DNA of 64,000 nt from Pocillopora verrucosa (lineage: Eukaryota > Cnidaria > Anthozoa > Scleractinia > Pocilloporidae): NCBI RefSeq assembly GCF_036669915.1, contig NC_089321.1, positions 7,984,449 to 8,048,448 on the forward strand, read 5' to 3'. Positions 1 to 12,765 of the stretch are shown here, in pieces (positions within the stretch are counted from its first letter, which is position 1; each line of letters starts with the position of its first letter). The position numbers were made by a program, and so were the translations under genes. The notes below the pieces were generated by a model that was given only the letters and a program-made list of their open reading frames with translations, was not told the origin of the DNA and searched no databases.

Positions 1-453
1 AAGTACAGCAATGAAGTCATGTGCAGAGTTAATAACTGAATACTTGCATAATTTGCATCCACTTTAAATATTGAATGATCAACTTAATACAGTCAACTCT
101 CTCATAAGCAGACACCCACAGTAATTGGTAAAAGTGCCCATATTTAGAGCTGTCAGCTGATGAGAATTATCTCCATAAGCTGACACCAAAGAAAATTGGA
201 TGGATATCTGCTTACAGGAAAGTGTCATGTTGGATTCTTGCTTGCTTTCCCAAGAACAAATGGAGATCTGACAAAACCGCATTATAAAAAGATCATCCAA
301 AAATCCATCATATAAAATTAAAACTTGAAAAGTAAAAAAAGGTATTATATACAACAATTCTTCAAAACAACATATATCACTAAGCTAAATTAAGAATTAT
401 TATAAATAACTGACCTTAACATTTTCAATTTTAGTAAACATGAAGTGACTTAC
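1..453 (-). other. Intron of WDR24 running off the left edge
   Basis: The minus-strand WDR24 exon at 454-560 ends with a good donor (GTAAGT read on minus) and no further WD40-like coding segment is visible to its left. The stretch is AT-rich intron. The open frame on minus at 79-357 has no family resemblance and is probably chance. Confidence 0.6.
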
Positions 454-3306
454 AAAATATTTCATTGTTCCATCTTGAGATCCACTCAACAAAATATCTT
501 TTTCAAAAGGATGGAACTGAATCTTATTAACAGTTCTCTTATGATCATTGAATACCAACTCTGTCAACAGGGTAAAAATATCAATTAAAAAAATTGCTAA
601 TACATCAATGTAATTAATACTCAGTTGGCCTGTGTGCTTCATATTCCCATTATGCATATTGATGACCTGGGTGTGTGCATTGAAACTTTGAAACTTAGAG
701 CCAAGAAAGAGTTAACAACAAAATTGAAAACACAGCAAAAGAAATTGATTTGTAAGTTAGTAGGGGCAATGATGCTGATAAGAAGGGTTTACTGGGAAGT
801 TTGGAGGCTGTAGTATTTTGGCTATACCTCAAGCAACTCTTACACATCTTTCAAGCTCTGCTAACTTTTCATGTGAAAAGCTCAAACATGTTAAACATTA
901 ACTGATCTACATTAACTAAATAACTGGTGAAAGTTCACTGGTTAAAGTGAATGCATAATGCATTTTATTAACAAAAATTATGGATAATGATTCTTAATTG
1001 AAACATTATACCATTAAAAAACATTTTTCAAAGCTAAAAATAGAAATCACCCTGTTTCTGTCTTGTGATTTTGTTCAAATTCCAAAGAACAACAGCTCCA
1101 TTAGTAGCCGCAGTAGCCAGAATGTGATCTGCAAACAAAATTTAATGTCACTGTCCCTCAATTTGAAATGGTTTAATTTTTAATTGAATTGTTAAAAAGC
1201 AAATCTTCACTTTGAACTTCCAGCTCCCTTAATATCAACCATAAATGCTTTAATAAACCACTGGAAGGCCTATTAACTTTTGGATAAGCACTTCCACTTA
1301 TTAAAGAGGGGAGAGGAGTCAGCAAACACTTATCAAGATCAAAAATGCAATTAGTAATTATTTTTCTCCTGAAATGTTAACCAAATCTGAGGAACAATGT
1401 ATACCTACATCAGGTAGAAGCTGCTATCTTGATCTAGCACCAAGTTCTCATAACTAATTTAGAAGGAGATGTGAAGCAGCTAGAGGGGAGAATTTACAAT
1501 CAAATATTGGGAGTTAAAGAGTTAAGCTACAAGTTTCCTCCATCCTTTAAACTGACTCTAACTTTTAACCTAAATTTTCATCAATAGATAAATAACTATT
1601 TGAACATAAAATTTTTCTTCAAGGAGGACCCTTTTTGTGATTCCTCTTAGAGATTTGAGTAATTATGAACTTGTCAACTTTGCTACAATTTACCATCAAC
1701 TGGATGCCATTGTACATCTGTTATGCTGAAGTTCAAGTTAATCCTTCCACAGCGTAAATTAGTTTTTTCAACAAATCCAGACTCTTCAATGCCAATAACC
1801 TTAAACACTGAATCAAAGCAAAACCTTTGTTAAACAGTCACCCGTGAGGAATGGCATGGTGATCAATAAATCGTTATTGTTAAACAGTTTGACTGCTTAA
1901 TTCAATACAGGTTGTTAACTAACAAATGAATTGCATGATGTTCCTGCATAATATTTGTGCTAGCAGTCTAAAGATGACAATTTTCAATTTTCCTTCCAAC
2001 AAGGAGGTAGTGGGCATTTATTTGCTGTGGATGCTTATTCAAATAAATACAGAATATTAACCATTCTGCTATGTAATGGTATCATAGTATTTCAAATTTT
2101 GTTTCCTTTCTCTAACATCACATCTGTTTTAGGTATAGAGTAGAAAACTAGAAGTTAAATTATCATTTACCATTTCGACCAGCCACAACTACTTGTGATC
2201 CATCTTTTGAAGTGCTCAATGAGTTCAGAGCCCCGTCAACATTAAAGTGCATTGTACAAGCATTGTTAATTCCTCCACCAACTCCTGAATAGGAAGAAAG
2301 ACAAAATTGCATGCAAATGATAACATCTCAATCATTGCTTCATTCATCTAAAGTACAGTGTAACTTAGACTTTACAAGAGTTTTGTTTTCTATTTTCAGA
2401 ATAATCTTCTATTTGTCATGAGAAGGGTGCTGTCACTTTTGAGTACATAAATTTAATAATATATTACTCTAATTCATGCACTTTAGAAGGTGTTGATATA
2501 GTAATCCCTGCTCCCAGAAGTGTCAGGTAAGATAATGAAGCTTCTTTGAGGTAACAATGGCCGCATATTCTGTATCATGAAAATAATTTGTGTTGATAGG
2601 GAATTCCTGTGCCACTGACTGAGCGAGTCAGCATTTCCACCAGCGGTTCATCTCTCTATTTCTCTTCCAATCTCACTTCTGCTCTTCTTGATTTGCAACT
2701 AAAACCATCGCATGCACTCAAAAGTAAGTTACCGGTCTTAACGTATTTCTAGCAAGATGAGTATCAATGTATTACAGCAGGGTAATATTAAACTTAAGAA
2801 GAGCACTGCAGTAAAAGAAAAAAGAAAAAGTATACTTGTGCAAAAGCTTTGCCGCTTTAGCGGGATGCAGTGGTAAAAGAGGTTGTTTAAGGAAGATGGT
2901 AGTTGAATTAAGTAATAAGAAGCACCCCAAAAATAATAACACTCGCAATGCAACAAGGTTGTTTCATCTCTTTACCAAAGACGACTCACAAATTACCGAT
3001 TTTGCGACAAAAAAATTTCTGAAATTGCTCTTTCAACAATGATAAACAACTGAAAAGATGTTGATAGCTTTTCTCGCAATGAACAGCTGATTTGAGAAGC
3101 AAAAGGAAGCTTTGACATCGCTGATAACAAAACAACTAAATAACCCCAAATATGTTACCCTATTGAACTAATGTTTCGTTCAAAAACCTCGTAATCCATC
3201 TAGAAATAATTAGGTATAGAAATCAGAGGGAAATCAGCCTGCCTTTCTCTTGCGTTTTAGCCATTTCGTGCACGGACGGTTTCTCCACAAGTTCCCAGAA
3301 GCTCAT
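454..3306 (-). CDS. WDR24: WDR24, GATOR2 complex WD40 subunit (5' part only)
   Basis: WDR24 is a subunit of GATOR2, which relays amino-acid sufficiency to TORC1 at the lysosome. Five minus-strand exons join in frame: 3243-3306, 2171-2284, 1694-1807, 1051-1128, 454-560 (159 codons). The family match is strong through the first WD40 blades: a CTMHFNVDG-like segment, [40 protein letters not shown], then [15 protein letters not shown] and [11 protein letters not shown]. All introns after exons 1-4 are phase 1, and the exon at 454-560 ends in phase 0. The start ATG at 3306 is the first of the chain and its 21 codons join exon 2 in frame, but only through a GC donor (AAAG then GCAGG), so exon 1 is the least certain. 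The remaining propeller, the C-terminal RING region and the stop lie outside the window. The gene is head-to-head with the secreted gene starting at 4860. Confidence 0.87.
1311..1524. repeat. Dispersed ~200-bp repeat, subtype A copy in a WDR24 intron
   Basis: Shares ordered blocks with 52383-52586 and 54099-54307: 'ggtagaagctgctatcttga', 'taactaatttagaaggagat', 'agcagctagaggg' and an end like 'gggagttaaag'. The left end is eroded. It looks like a non-autonomous element without coding capacity. Confidence 0.6.
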
Positions 3307-4788
3307 GGCGTGACATTTGCAAAACAGAAATTGATGAACGTTTCCTCTAAGACCCAGGCCTCTCATCGACAATAAATCCCATAGATCTCTGCGATCAATC
3401 TGCGGTCACACAGCAATTGCCTGCTCTCGCTCGACTTTCGTCACGATAGAATACAAATTCGCGTTTTGATTTCCTGATGCAGCTTAACCACTGTTGACCT
3501 TGCAAAAAGTTTAAAAAATGATGTAAATTTTCCTCGAGTAGCAGCACTTAACTTTATCATACAGAATCCGTAAAGGGCTGTCACGATATCTGCCATTACA
3601 CCATTATTTCATGACGTGCAACACCCAGGCTGTTTATGATTACTTGACTCGGAAATTTCAATGGCCGCACAACTATCATTCTTATCAATCTGGCATTTTT
3701 TCAGCAGAAATCAGGCAAAAATCAAGTCCAGGCCAGCTCAGATTTGATTCCGTGTGGCATTCGGCAGGCCTGAGGGTTACAGGAGTCAACAGTTACAGTG
3801 TCCTCACTTAACATCAAGAAAATTAGATCCATTAATCCTATAATCTGTTAAAGAGATAACAAAACGACTTCAAAATAAGATTTAATGAAGGGGGATTTCT
3901 TAAAAGGATTAGCTACGTTTCCGCCAACCAGGAACAGCTTAACAATTTTAAGAAACATGAAGTCATGTAATCAACAGCTACGAACAAACTTGTTTCATTC
4001 CTGGGGCCTCTATGATAACCGTAAAGCTGAAAATGAAACATTTAAATGTGATTGTGATATGATAAGGAGTCTGCGAAGAGGTTCCAGACACCTGAAAGTG
4101 AAACACATAATATGTTACCGATAAAAGTGGATGCTTTTAGTGCTTGAGAAAAGGGAAAATTAACTGGGCATGTGAAACACACCCATGAAACAACATTTAA
4201 ATAACTTCTCGGGATTACTATTAAAATTACCGGTAAGCCGCAAGCTCTCATCAACTCAAAAAAGGTGCCACACCCGAATAGTTGGACGTCTCACTTTTCC
4301 CCTCCGACCTAAAATTTGCCACGAACTCTCCTAAAAGGCGGCAGCTACTATCAGCGGAATGGGGGAAAGAGTTGGGGACTGAGTTATAGGTGATAGTCAT
4401 TAAACAAAACGAAATTGGGTAACATTATTTACATAATGAAGATATGCGCTCATTTTACATTGCATGACAGGACAAAGAAACGGCCTTTGTCAACTTCAAA
4501 GCGGAAATAGAGGAGATGGGAGGTAAACCGCAATGAATGAAACAATTTACATCAAGAGTGAATTGACGACGCTCATCAAGAAACAACGATCTTTGTCAAG
4601 ACTCAAGTTTATTCAGTTTTTCAATTCTTCGACTATGACTCTCAGTTTCATGTTATTTCGACTGACCACAAAGTTAATCTGATCTCACGAAATCTCCCAC
4701 GAAAGCTGTTAATCTGAGCTGTCTGTGAGTGTCCTCATGTGAAAGATGATCCGTCACCAAACACGCGGGAATGGAATTCCTCACTGCA
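3307..4788. other. Intergenic, between divergent WDR24 and the NTR/Ig/CUB gene
   Basis: About 1.5 kb between start codons that point away from each other. Short open frames at 3611-3811 and 3885-4124 show no recognisable domain or splice context. It presumably holds the WDR24 5'UTR and promoter at its left end and the regulatory region of the secreted gene at its right end. No repeat family was recognised here. Confidence 0.5.
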
Positions 4789-4794
4789 TATAAA
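4789..4794 (+). promoter_or_regulatory. TATA box of the NTR/Ig/CUB gene
   Basis: TATAAA lies 71 bp upstream of the start ATG at 4860, leaving room for initiation about 30 bp downstream and a short 5'UTR. It suggests a sharply initiated, regulated promoter. The call rests on position and sequence only. Confidence 0.55.
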
Positions 4795-4859
4795 CGTTAC
4801 TATCGATCGGGTGTCGTGACATAGTCCAGCAGCATCCGGCTAAGTTTATAGCTGGTGAA

Positions 4860-7800
4860 ATGTTTCTTATCTCTGCTCTCGTTGCTGGTTTGTTTCTGCC
4901 CGTTGCATACACTTGCTCTCTACCTACTGGCGCTTTTTTCTACACTCCAATTCAGCGAACTATCCTAGCGCCGATTGTTTTCCAAGCTAAGGTTCTCAAT
5001 ACAACAACCTACTTAGATCGCCATGCTACTGGTCAAGTCTTCGATGCTTGCGTCCGTATCGCAAAAATATTCAAGGCACCGTTCGAAATTCCTCCAGAGT
5101 TGTGTTTTGGATCATTTGGGATAGAAGAGCTGTGTTTGACATACGTGTTCGAAGGCTCTGATTACATTTTCTTTGTGAATGAAGATTTCACAGCTAGATA
5201 TGACGGTTTTCCACTGTCTGCTATCTCTGTCACTGATGACAATTTGTCCTCAGTTGAGCGTGGTTACTGCTCAGCTGATCAATCCGACGATTGTGGTAAG
5301 TGAAAAAAAATGTTATTTCAAACTATGAAATGGAAAATCGAACAAAATTTTCTTTTTTTTTTCTACTTGTGACAAATGTTAAAATATTACTGTTTCTGAA
5401 GAGAATAGACAGTCCACACGAGTCTCCGCGGATAAAATTATGAAAAATAATGGGCGTGTTTTGTTTACATACACCTGAACATAACCTGTAGATTTTGTAC
5501 TGCTATTATTTTTGACACGGCGGAGCAAATATTTACGTGCGTATGAGTACTGTCGCAATTTATTATTCGCACTAGTTAGGATTTTGTAAGAGCGCGCCGT
5601 GCCGCGCGCCACAATTTCGCGTCGGTTTTCAGCTGGCAGTATTAAATGCGCTGTCGACCTCCTGTCATGTAATTGTAGATCAATAACATCACATAATCAT
5701 TTTTTTAAAAAAAAAAACGTCGCCATCACCAGTCAGACGTTCTAGGTAATCAAATCTTCTTTCCTTTTCTTTAAACTCGAAAAAATTATTCGGCGAAAAC
5801 TGACCATAATATTCGCGCCATGTTAACCTTGAGACAATTTTGATTTTTCTGGACTGGACCTAATGTTGACGAGGGTGTTCATTCGAGATGGCAGGTAAAG
5901 GTTCAGTTTGATGATGGAGCATCTTGGGAGTTGAAATTTGACAGTTGGTGAAGGAGATATGTTATTATTTCTTTTATCAGATCAGATAAGTTTCAGAGCT
6001 GAAAAATATTATGCCCACCACAAGCCAAGATCGGCATTCTTTGCTATTAACAATGCTATTCAATTATAATCCGGCATATTGAGTCAGACCTGTCGTGCCG
6101 GACGGCAGCATGTCTCTAAAATCTTGAAGCATTTCCTCTACTTAATATGCCTAAGACGAGGAGATTTCTGAGCAAATTTAAGGAATGTTTATAGTTGTAA
6201 ACACTTTGTCTCCGCTGTCAACGATGAAAAGATGAATTTGATGTGGGTGCTACTGTTTATACTGACCACCCATGGAGCTTGTCAAGGGATGTCCTGGAAC
6301 AGCTTGTCAAAGGTCCCAGAACAAAAACACACAAGAAATTTCTGACGAAATTTTTCTATCGCGTAGTTCTATATTGTTTGACCACGAGGAATTTTAAGGC
6401 TGTTTGTCTGTTAAATTAACCTGGACCCACTGCGAGTAATGATCTTATGTGTAAACGGAGAAAATTGCCCTCTGCAATGCCCTTTTATTTTTCCTTTGGC
6501 TTGTCCGCCTTTCATCTATTTGCTACTCGAAGATTTTGTGTGACGATCGAAAAGAGCCGATTGTTTGGAATGAGATGCACTAACGGGTCTTCCGGACGCG
6601 ACAAAGCTGGAGGTCTTTACTCACTTTGCCGCTCTCTCAGCAAGAGGTCTCACAATAATATCCCAGCCATTTTTTTTTCGGATGGCCTTTTTTTTTATGC
6701 TGCACGGTCTTTCCTCGCCTTGGTCCTATTTGGCGTGAGCTTAGTATAAATCGCCTATTTTGGTTAATGAACTATACACTGTCCATGAGGAAAGTAAAAG
6801 TCTCGCACTTTGGACGGGAACATTAATTATATTCCCCAACAATGAAATTTACATCAAGAATTAAAAGCTTAAATGCATCCTTTCAAATGGAAAAATGGTG
6901 ATCTTGATTTTTTTTTCGGGGTCATTCTTTCCAGGATTGTATTTATTTGAGGAACTTTTATTTCAAAATTTGTCCTATCTGTTATACTAGTGTCACAATT
7001 ACCTTTTGACCTTTGACTTGTTCCTTAGGTTTGACTCAAGGGAGATCTCCGTTTCGCCCCATCGGTCAATCGTCTGCGCATGTGCGAACATTTTCATGTC
7101 GACGTTAGTCCACATAGCGGGCTTTCTAGCTGTCTGAACCAAGTGTCACACTGGAGATATAAACCAATAAATTAATAAGTCACGGTGTTCTAAAAGCGTA
7201 TAACAGTTTTGGTAAAACTCAAAACAACATAGTAAATCGACAAGATAACCGTACTTGAATTTTGCGTTAAGTTAGCAAAGTCTCGAGTTTTCCTTGCGTC
7301 AACATTTTTTTCCCGCATAGACTTCTCTTAAAGTTTCGATTATTGTTAGCATATTTTGCATGCCAGTGGTTATTTCTTGTTTTCCTTCGAAATTTTGTGC
7401 GGGAAGTTACCGCGCGGCCGACCAGAATCAATAGCGTATGCTTGATGTTTGACCCCGTGTACCCAACAGATCTTTTGCCGTTTCTGTTGAAAGTGCGTGG
7501 TCTGTGGTGGGAAGAAGGTATGAGGACATAATCGCTTAATGCCTTCTGGTCGTCTCTTTGATGCGTTTTAGGATGACACTCCATGTTTCTCGTACTCCAA
7601 GAGATCAGTATGAGAGTACTTGCTACGAATCACCACTATATGCGGAAAAATTTTCACTTTGGAACTCGCGTCTTGCGTCTTATATGGCCTTTTGTTCGGT
7701 CCTAAAGATTTGAGCTGAAATAATTCACTAACTGTCCAATAGAGCCGTCGAGCTTAGTCATTTGCAACCCATGTCCGCTTTCTACATTCCAAACTATCAC

Positions 7801-10800
7801 GATTTGCTATTATCTGTTGAGCGATTTTTCTATCCAAGGGTTTATCCGTTTAACTACAACGATTAACATCATCTATAAAATTACGCGAGGCGGATTATAT
7901 TTCATAGGGCGAAAAAAGAAAACATTTTCGTGCCAAAAGCTGACGCGCAGAAATTTTTACTTATGTTGACAGAACCGCCAAAGATTGATTTGGAAACATT
8001 TGAACCCGTGAACCGTATACTAGAGGGACGAAATGCAGTTGTCAAATGCCAAGCATCAGGAACGTTGCCCAAGGTAACAATCTGGTCCAGAGGTGGAGAA
8101 CTTGTAATGGAAAAACTGCGAGAAAATATGCTCGAGATCAGTGATGCTACCATGTATGATACGGGGAGATATTCCTGTACAGTTAAAAACCCCGCCGGAG
8201 AGGATACAGCAGAAACCTATGTACAGATTCGTAAGTACATAAAATAAGCGTCCTTTCAGCGGACACCGCTGCGGTCTCCTTCGCACGAGCCTGCGAACGG
8301 GCCCTGATTATTGGCGCTTCAGCAAATTATTAGAATTAACCCTTTAACTCCCAAGATCTCATTACTAATTCTCCTTACAGTCTGCCATATTGTTCTGGTG
8401 ATATTAGTTTGGAGAATTTGGTATTGGATCAACTAACAATTCCCTAGTTAATTTTTTTCATTCTCATCACTCGTCTGCTTGATATTGTATTGATATAGCA
8501 AGAAGAAATGGTCACTTATGGGAGTTAAAGGGTTTAAATATCTGGTTGTGTTCATGACTTGCTTTTTCCTGAAGCCGACAAGAGATGTGCCTGACGATGG
8601 TGCCTGTGATTACAGATTTAGCTATAAAAGTCAAGTTTTTCTCCGCACAAATTGTCTTAGTTAATGATATTTCTTCATTCGATTTGTTTCCAGTCTCCTC
8701 AGCATGCGGAGGCTTGGTCGCTGTACATGAAAACAAGACCATAACAATCCAAAGCCCAGATTATCCTTGGCCTTACCGGAAAGCAAAGTCCTGTTCATGG
8801 CGAGTGTGTCCTCCTCAAGGCATGAAGTTGGAGTTTAACTTTACCACCTTTGATCTTCGCACATTTGACAAACTGGAGATTATTAATGGTTAGATACACA
8901 TTCATTTCCACTCTTAAATTCATGGTCCACTCAATTTAGCACGCAATTGGTATTCATATCTCACGAGAGTTAACAAGTGATAATAACAGTATCTAAGTGC
9001 CATTTGAGGGGGGGGGGTTATTACTTATCAATATCGTTGTATGGCATTAGTATGAGCAAACTACGTACCTCATTTTTCCTCCAAAGATAAAAAAAGAAAC
9101 AGTGACATTAGCTTTTCCACAAGCTTCATTTTTAACCGTTTTCCTATCACACGAAAACACAAAGGCGACGTTTTCAAACTTGTCCCTCAGAGCGTTTTTG
9201 AGAAGAGCCTGTTTCCGCTGGACAATTTACCAGATTAAGTGTGGACACTTAACTTCTCTGTGTGAAAATTTTTAAGTTAAAATCAATCCGGCGAATCTTG
9301 GACGGGCTCTGAGATATATTCAAATTTTTCCCACACAGAATGTGATCGGCAACATTCTCCATGGAGGATATACTGTGGTTCCAAGGTGTCTCCTGGCTCC
9401 TTTCTGTCTCGTTGTAACTCCACTTGTATGCAGATTGTTCTGAACTCTGGCTTCCCTCCCAACAGAGTAGCTACTGGTTTCCAAGCCAACATCAAGACTT
9501 CAGATCCAGGTACTGTAATCGAAACCGGGAACAGCAGTAGCTTATTGCAAAGCCCAACGGTATCGAAAAAATCTCGTTCCAAGAGTTCCTAAGAAAGAGA
9601 TTCATTATGCTCGCTCCACGCTCCCTCCTCCATTAACTCAGAGGAAGCGTGATGCATAGCAAGCCCCAAATGCAACGGTTGCTAAGGAGATCGGGAAATG
9701 GCAGGTTCTGAGGAATTATAGCGTAATATCAGCCTCAGTTATTTTTGCCCTCTTAATTCAACAATGATCTTAATATTTCACAGATGAAACAGAAGACAAT
9801 CTGGAGGAAATGGTTTGTGGCAGCAATCTTGGTATGTGCACTAATCGTTATTGCGTTGTTGTTGTTATTGTTGTTTTATGAAATCAGGCTTGGCTTTCCT
9901 TTTGGTTTTGTTCTGCAACTGAAGTATTATTTGAAATATATTCTCTGGAGTACTTATTTTAAAAATTACTGTCGATGGGTTACAGTCAGTGGGCGACAAC
10001 GTCTCCTATCCATGTAAGAAAAAAAAATCGATGTGTTATTTAGAGATGTCGAGGGTAGACAGAATTTCGCGTGTGACCAGAAAACAAGTTCATTCCACTG
10101 ACTGGTTCAGACCTTACCTGTTAACGAACTAACATGAAGAATCGATCTCGGATTTCCTATAAAACATTTGATGAGGTTGAAGAGAGGAGGAACATTGGCT
10201 AACCAGCTTTTGTCACCGAATGTAACGTTCTAAACAAGCGTCTCAGATGCTTTTTTAATCCTTTACCTCCCGTGAGTGACCAAGATAGAATTCCTCCTTA
10301 CAATATCAATGCAATGGCATGCAGACAAGTGATGAGAATAGCGAAAAAATCAATTATGGGATTACTAATTGATTCTTTAAACTGACATAATGAGAAGCAT
10401 TTGACAGGCCGTAAGGAGAATTACTAATGAGATCTTGGGAGTGAAAGGGTTAAAACGCCGCAGTTACTGCACTGGAACGGGAACCTTAGTTACCCATGCC
10501 CACATCTTTCTTTCTTTTTCTTTTTTTTTCTTAGTCGCCAGAGTGATTCCTTCCGAGCGCCAGCTTCTGGCGTTGGAGGTGAACGTGAAAATATTGGAAG
10601 TCCATAGACAAGACGAGCCTATGCTTGTTTCACCCGATGATGAAATCTCCATAAAGCACGAGTGAGTTACTGACATAAGACAATAAATAGAAAGATTTAC
10701 TTTCTTCGTATTCCTCTCTCACCTTGAGTTTGAGTCTTTTTGTCCTGTTGCTAATGCCAAATTTTTTGTCGGCCACTTTTTGTGAAAAGCGTTAAGACAT

Positions 10801-11301
10801 GAACTTTGCAGTCGATTGGCTGAGATCAACGCACGCTTAACGCGCTACAATTTAACTTATCCCCAATAAGCCTCTTTAGTATTATTATGATACTCCTTGT
10901 TGGCAGTCAATTTCTTTACTCTCCCCTTCCATACTCTGTTAGCGACGACTGTTCCTGAAAGCCATGTTGTCCCTCCAAATACTAAAATACAAAAATTTTA
11001 TTCTTGATGTTTGTATATGCCTGATGCTTTTAATCACTGTCATATTTCAACGTATCGATCTCCTGCCTTTTGCAGTTTTACCATCACAGACATGTATGGC
11101 TGTCCAATGGAGCTTAAAACCGGATCAGAATATTACATTTTTGCCTCGTTCGAGAGACACATTAATAGTGTAGACCCCATTTCCTTAGTGATGGATTTTG
11201 CCGTGGATCCTAACAACAATGAGACGTCTGCGAACTTTATCCAGCGGTTGAAGGCGATAAAAGAAGAACCGCCGCAATGTGAACCGCTCCCAGCCAAATA
11301 A
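4860..11301 (+). CDS. Secreted protein with NTR-like, Ig, CUB and second NTR-like modules
   Basis: Seven exons join in frame to 486 residues: 4860-5295, 7973-8230, 8694-8888, 9339-9509, 9784-9831, 10535-10661, 11076-11301 (TAA). The first five introns are phase 1, the classic mark of module shuffling; the last is phase 2. Residues 1-18 are a signal peptide (MFLISALVAGLFLPVAYT), after which the chain begins with Cys. Residues 19-145 look like an NTR/TIMP-type OB fold (VFQAKVLN, ACVRIAKIF, GSDYIFFV). Residues 147-230 are an I-set Ig domain (VKCQASG, TIWSRG, DTGRYSCTV). Residues 236-350 are a CUB domain (CGG, YPWPYRKAKSCSWRV, FDKLEI, TGFQANI). After an acidic 16-residue linker exon, residues 365-486 resemble a second NTR module (CGSNLVARV, LEVNVKILEV, YGCPMELKTGSEYYIFAS). 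No transmembrane segment follows, so it is probably extracellular. The exon at 8694 could instead begin at 8701, changing a few residues. CUB plus C-terminal NTR recalls procollagen C-proteinase enhancers, but I know no family with this whole order. Confidence 0.82.
8337..8534. repeat. Dispersed ~200-bp repeat, subtype C copy (intron)
   Basis: Begins 'aaccctttaactcccaag' and ends 'gggagttaaagggttt', so the ends are inverted repeats. Internal blocks such as 'aattctccttacagtctgcc', 'gatattag..ggagaatttggtattgg' and 'cttgatattgtattg' recur at 11549-11752. It lies in the intron between the Ig and CUB exons. Confidence 0.7.
10254..10453. repeat. Dispersed ~200-bp repeat, subtype C copy (opposite orientation)
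   Basis: Begins 'ctttacctcccgtgagtgac' and ends 'gagatcttgggagtgaaagg', with 'ggagaattactaatgagatc' being the reverse complement of the start of the copy at 8337. It lies in the intron before the first exon of the second NTR-like module. Confidence 0.65.
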
Positions 11302-12765
11302 GATAGTATTCGAATTAATAGCTTTTTTGAAAAAATACTGAAACTTTTAACTAATTGGAACTGAAATGTACGGGCGAAGGAGAGTTTCTCCCGAACGTTT
11401 GCTTCAAAGACGTAATTGTAATTTGCTTTGCGATTAAAATTTTTGTTCAGCAATGAAAGCTCTCACGTGATCTTCCTATGCTCCAGTCATCAATTCGTAC
11501 CATTCCCATATAACATTCTATTGCATTGGATTGTTTGTCTCGTTGGTTTTCATTCCCAAAATCTTAGTAGTAATTCTCTTCACTGTCTGCCATACAATTC
11601 TTATGATGTTACTTAGAGGATTTGGTATTGGTATTTTTCTTTATTGTCAACACTTGTCAGCTTAATATTGTATTGTGTGTTTGATATTGCAATGGAACTC
11701 ATTTTTACAATAATTGACTGCCTTTAATGTGGTGATCTTGGATCTCAGAAGTAGCCCCTTGCCCGTTCAATTTCCTCTTGTCCTCGTTGATATTGTTTTC
11801 TTTAGAAACCGAAATCGCTTGAACAGCTCTTCATAATCAAAGTGCTGTACCCCTCGGAACAGCTGGTTATCCGCTGCGTAGGGTCTAAATCGAAGTTAAA
11901 ACGCCTTTCTATACATCAGCGCCTGATTTTAACTAAGTTTACTTTTAACATAAAGAGAAGAGAAGTCATATTATAATATTTGGTCAACAGTTTGTTTTAA
12001 CTTTTATCGAGAAAGGATTTTTCAGTAGTCCCCAAGTGAGTCTATTCGAGGAAGGATTAATAATTTAAACTCGATATTTGTCGCCTTCGATATGGTTTTG
12101 AGTTTTGTGAAGACAGTTCATATCCTTTTGGTTAGGTATTGTCTCGCGACATCTTCCTTCTGCTTCAGTTCGCAATCTTTTAATCTTTTAACGTTGACCT
12201 CATAACCTTAACAGAGTTATTTTGAAACAATGGGCCGCGAGGATGTCAGTCAAGGATTTTCCTAAAAGTTTATTAAAATGTGCAAAATTCAAACAGTCCT
12301 ACGTTTCCAATAAAAAGTCTTAATTATGTTTACTGCAAAAAATTGATGAACTCCAAACTGGTTTAGCATATGAAAGATTCACCAACATAGTTATGTACAC
12401 AAGTTTTGTTTTTCAATCATATCTTGAACCATCTGGATCTCTGTGAAGCTGTGAAAAGGAGTAATAAATCTCTATTTAAAGCTTGTAAAATCCAAACAGC
12501 AAGATACTCCAAATTTCAATTAAAAGTCATAATTACATCTATGAAAAAACTGATGACTTCCACAAAATTAGTGTTTTATTTTTATCCATTTCCAAAGAAG
12601 GAAATAACAACTCTTGTGATAAAGAATCTCGCAGTTTTAATCTATCCCCTGAAAGAGAGATATTTTTCCCTTTCCCGGTTCCTAAGTGCTAAGTGCTAAG
12701 TGCAAGTTTTGGAATGTTTTTGAAATGATCTACAGGAACGAAAAGGCTCGGAAAGATTAGTTATT
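11302..12765. other. Intergenic between the NTR/Ig/CUB gene and the GPCR
   Basis: Contains a truncated subtype C repeat (11549-11752) and a degenerate tandem duplication with units near 12281-12370 and 12483-12575. The open frame at 12406-12699 spans part of that duplication and has no protein-family features. Confidence 0.5.
11549..11752. repeat. Dispersed ~200-bp repeat, subtype C fragment
   Basis: Shares 'cactgtctgccatacaatt', 'gatgttacttagaggatttg', 'cagcttaatattgtattg' and 'gatcttggatctcagaag' with the copy at 8337-8534. The terminal 'ccctttaactccc' is lost. Confidence 0.6.

Noticed and set aside
12406-12699. 97-codon frame upstream of the GPCR
   Set aside because: It covers a degenerate duplication, is Lys/Phe-rich with no domain, and has no splice context linking it to the receptor.
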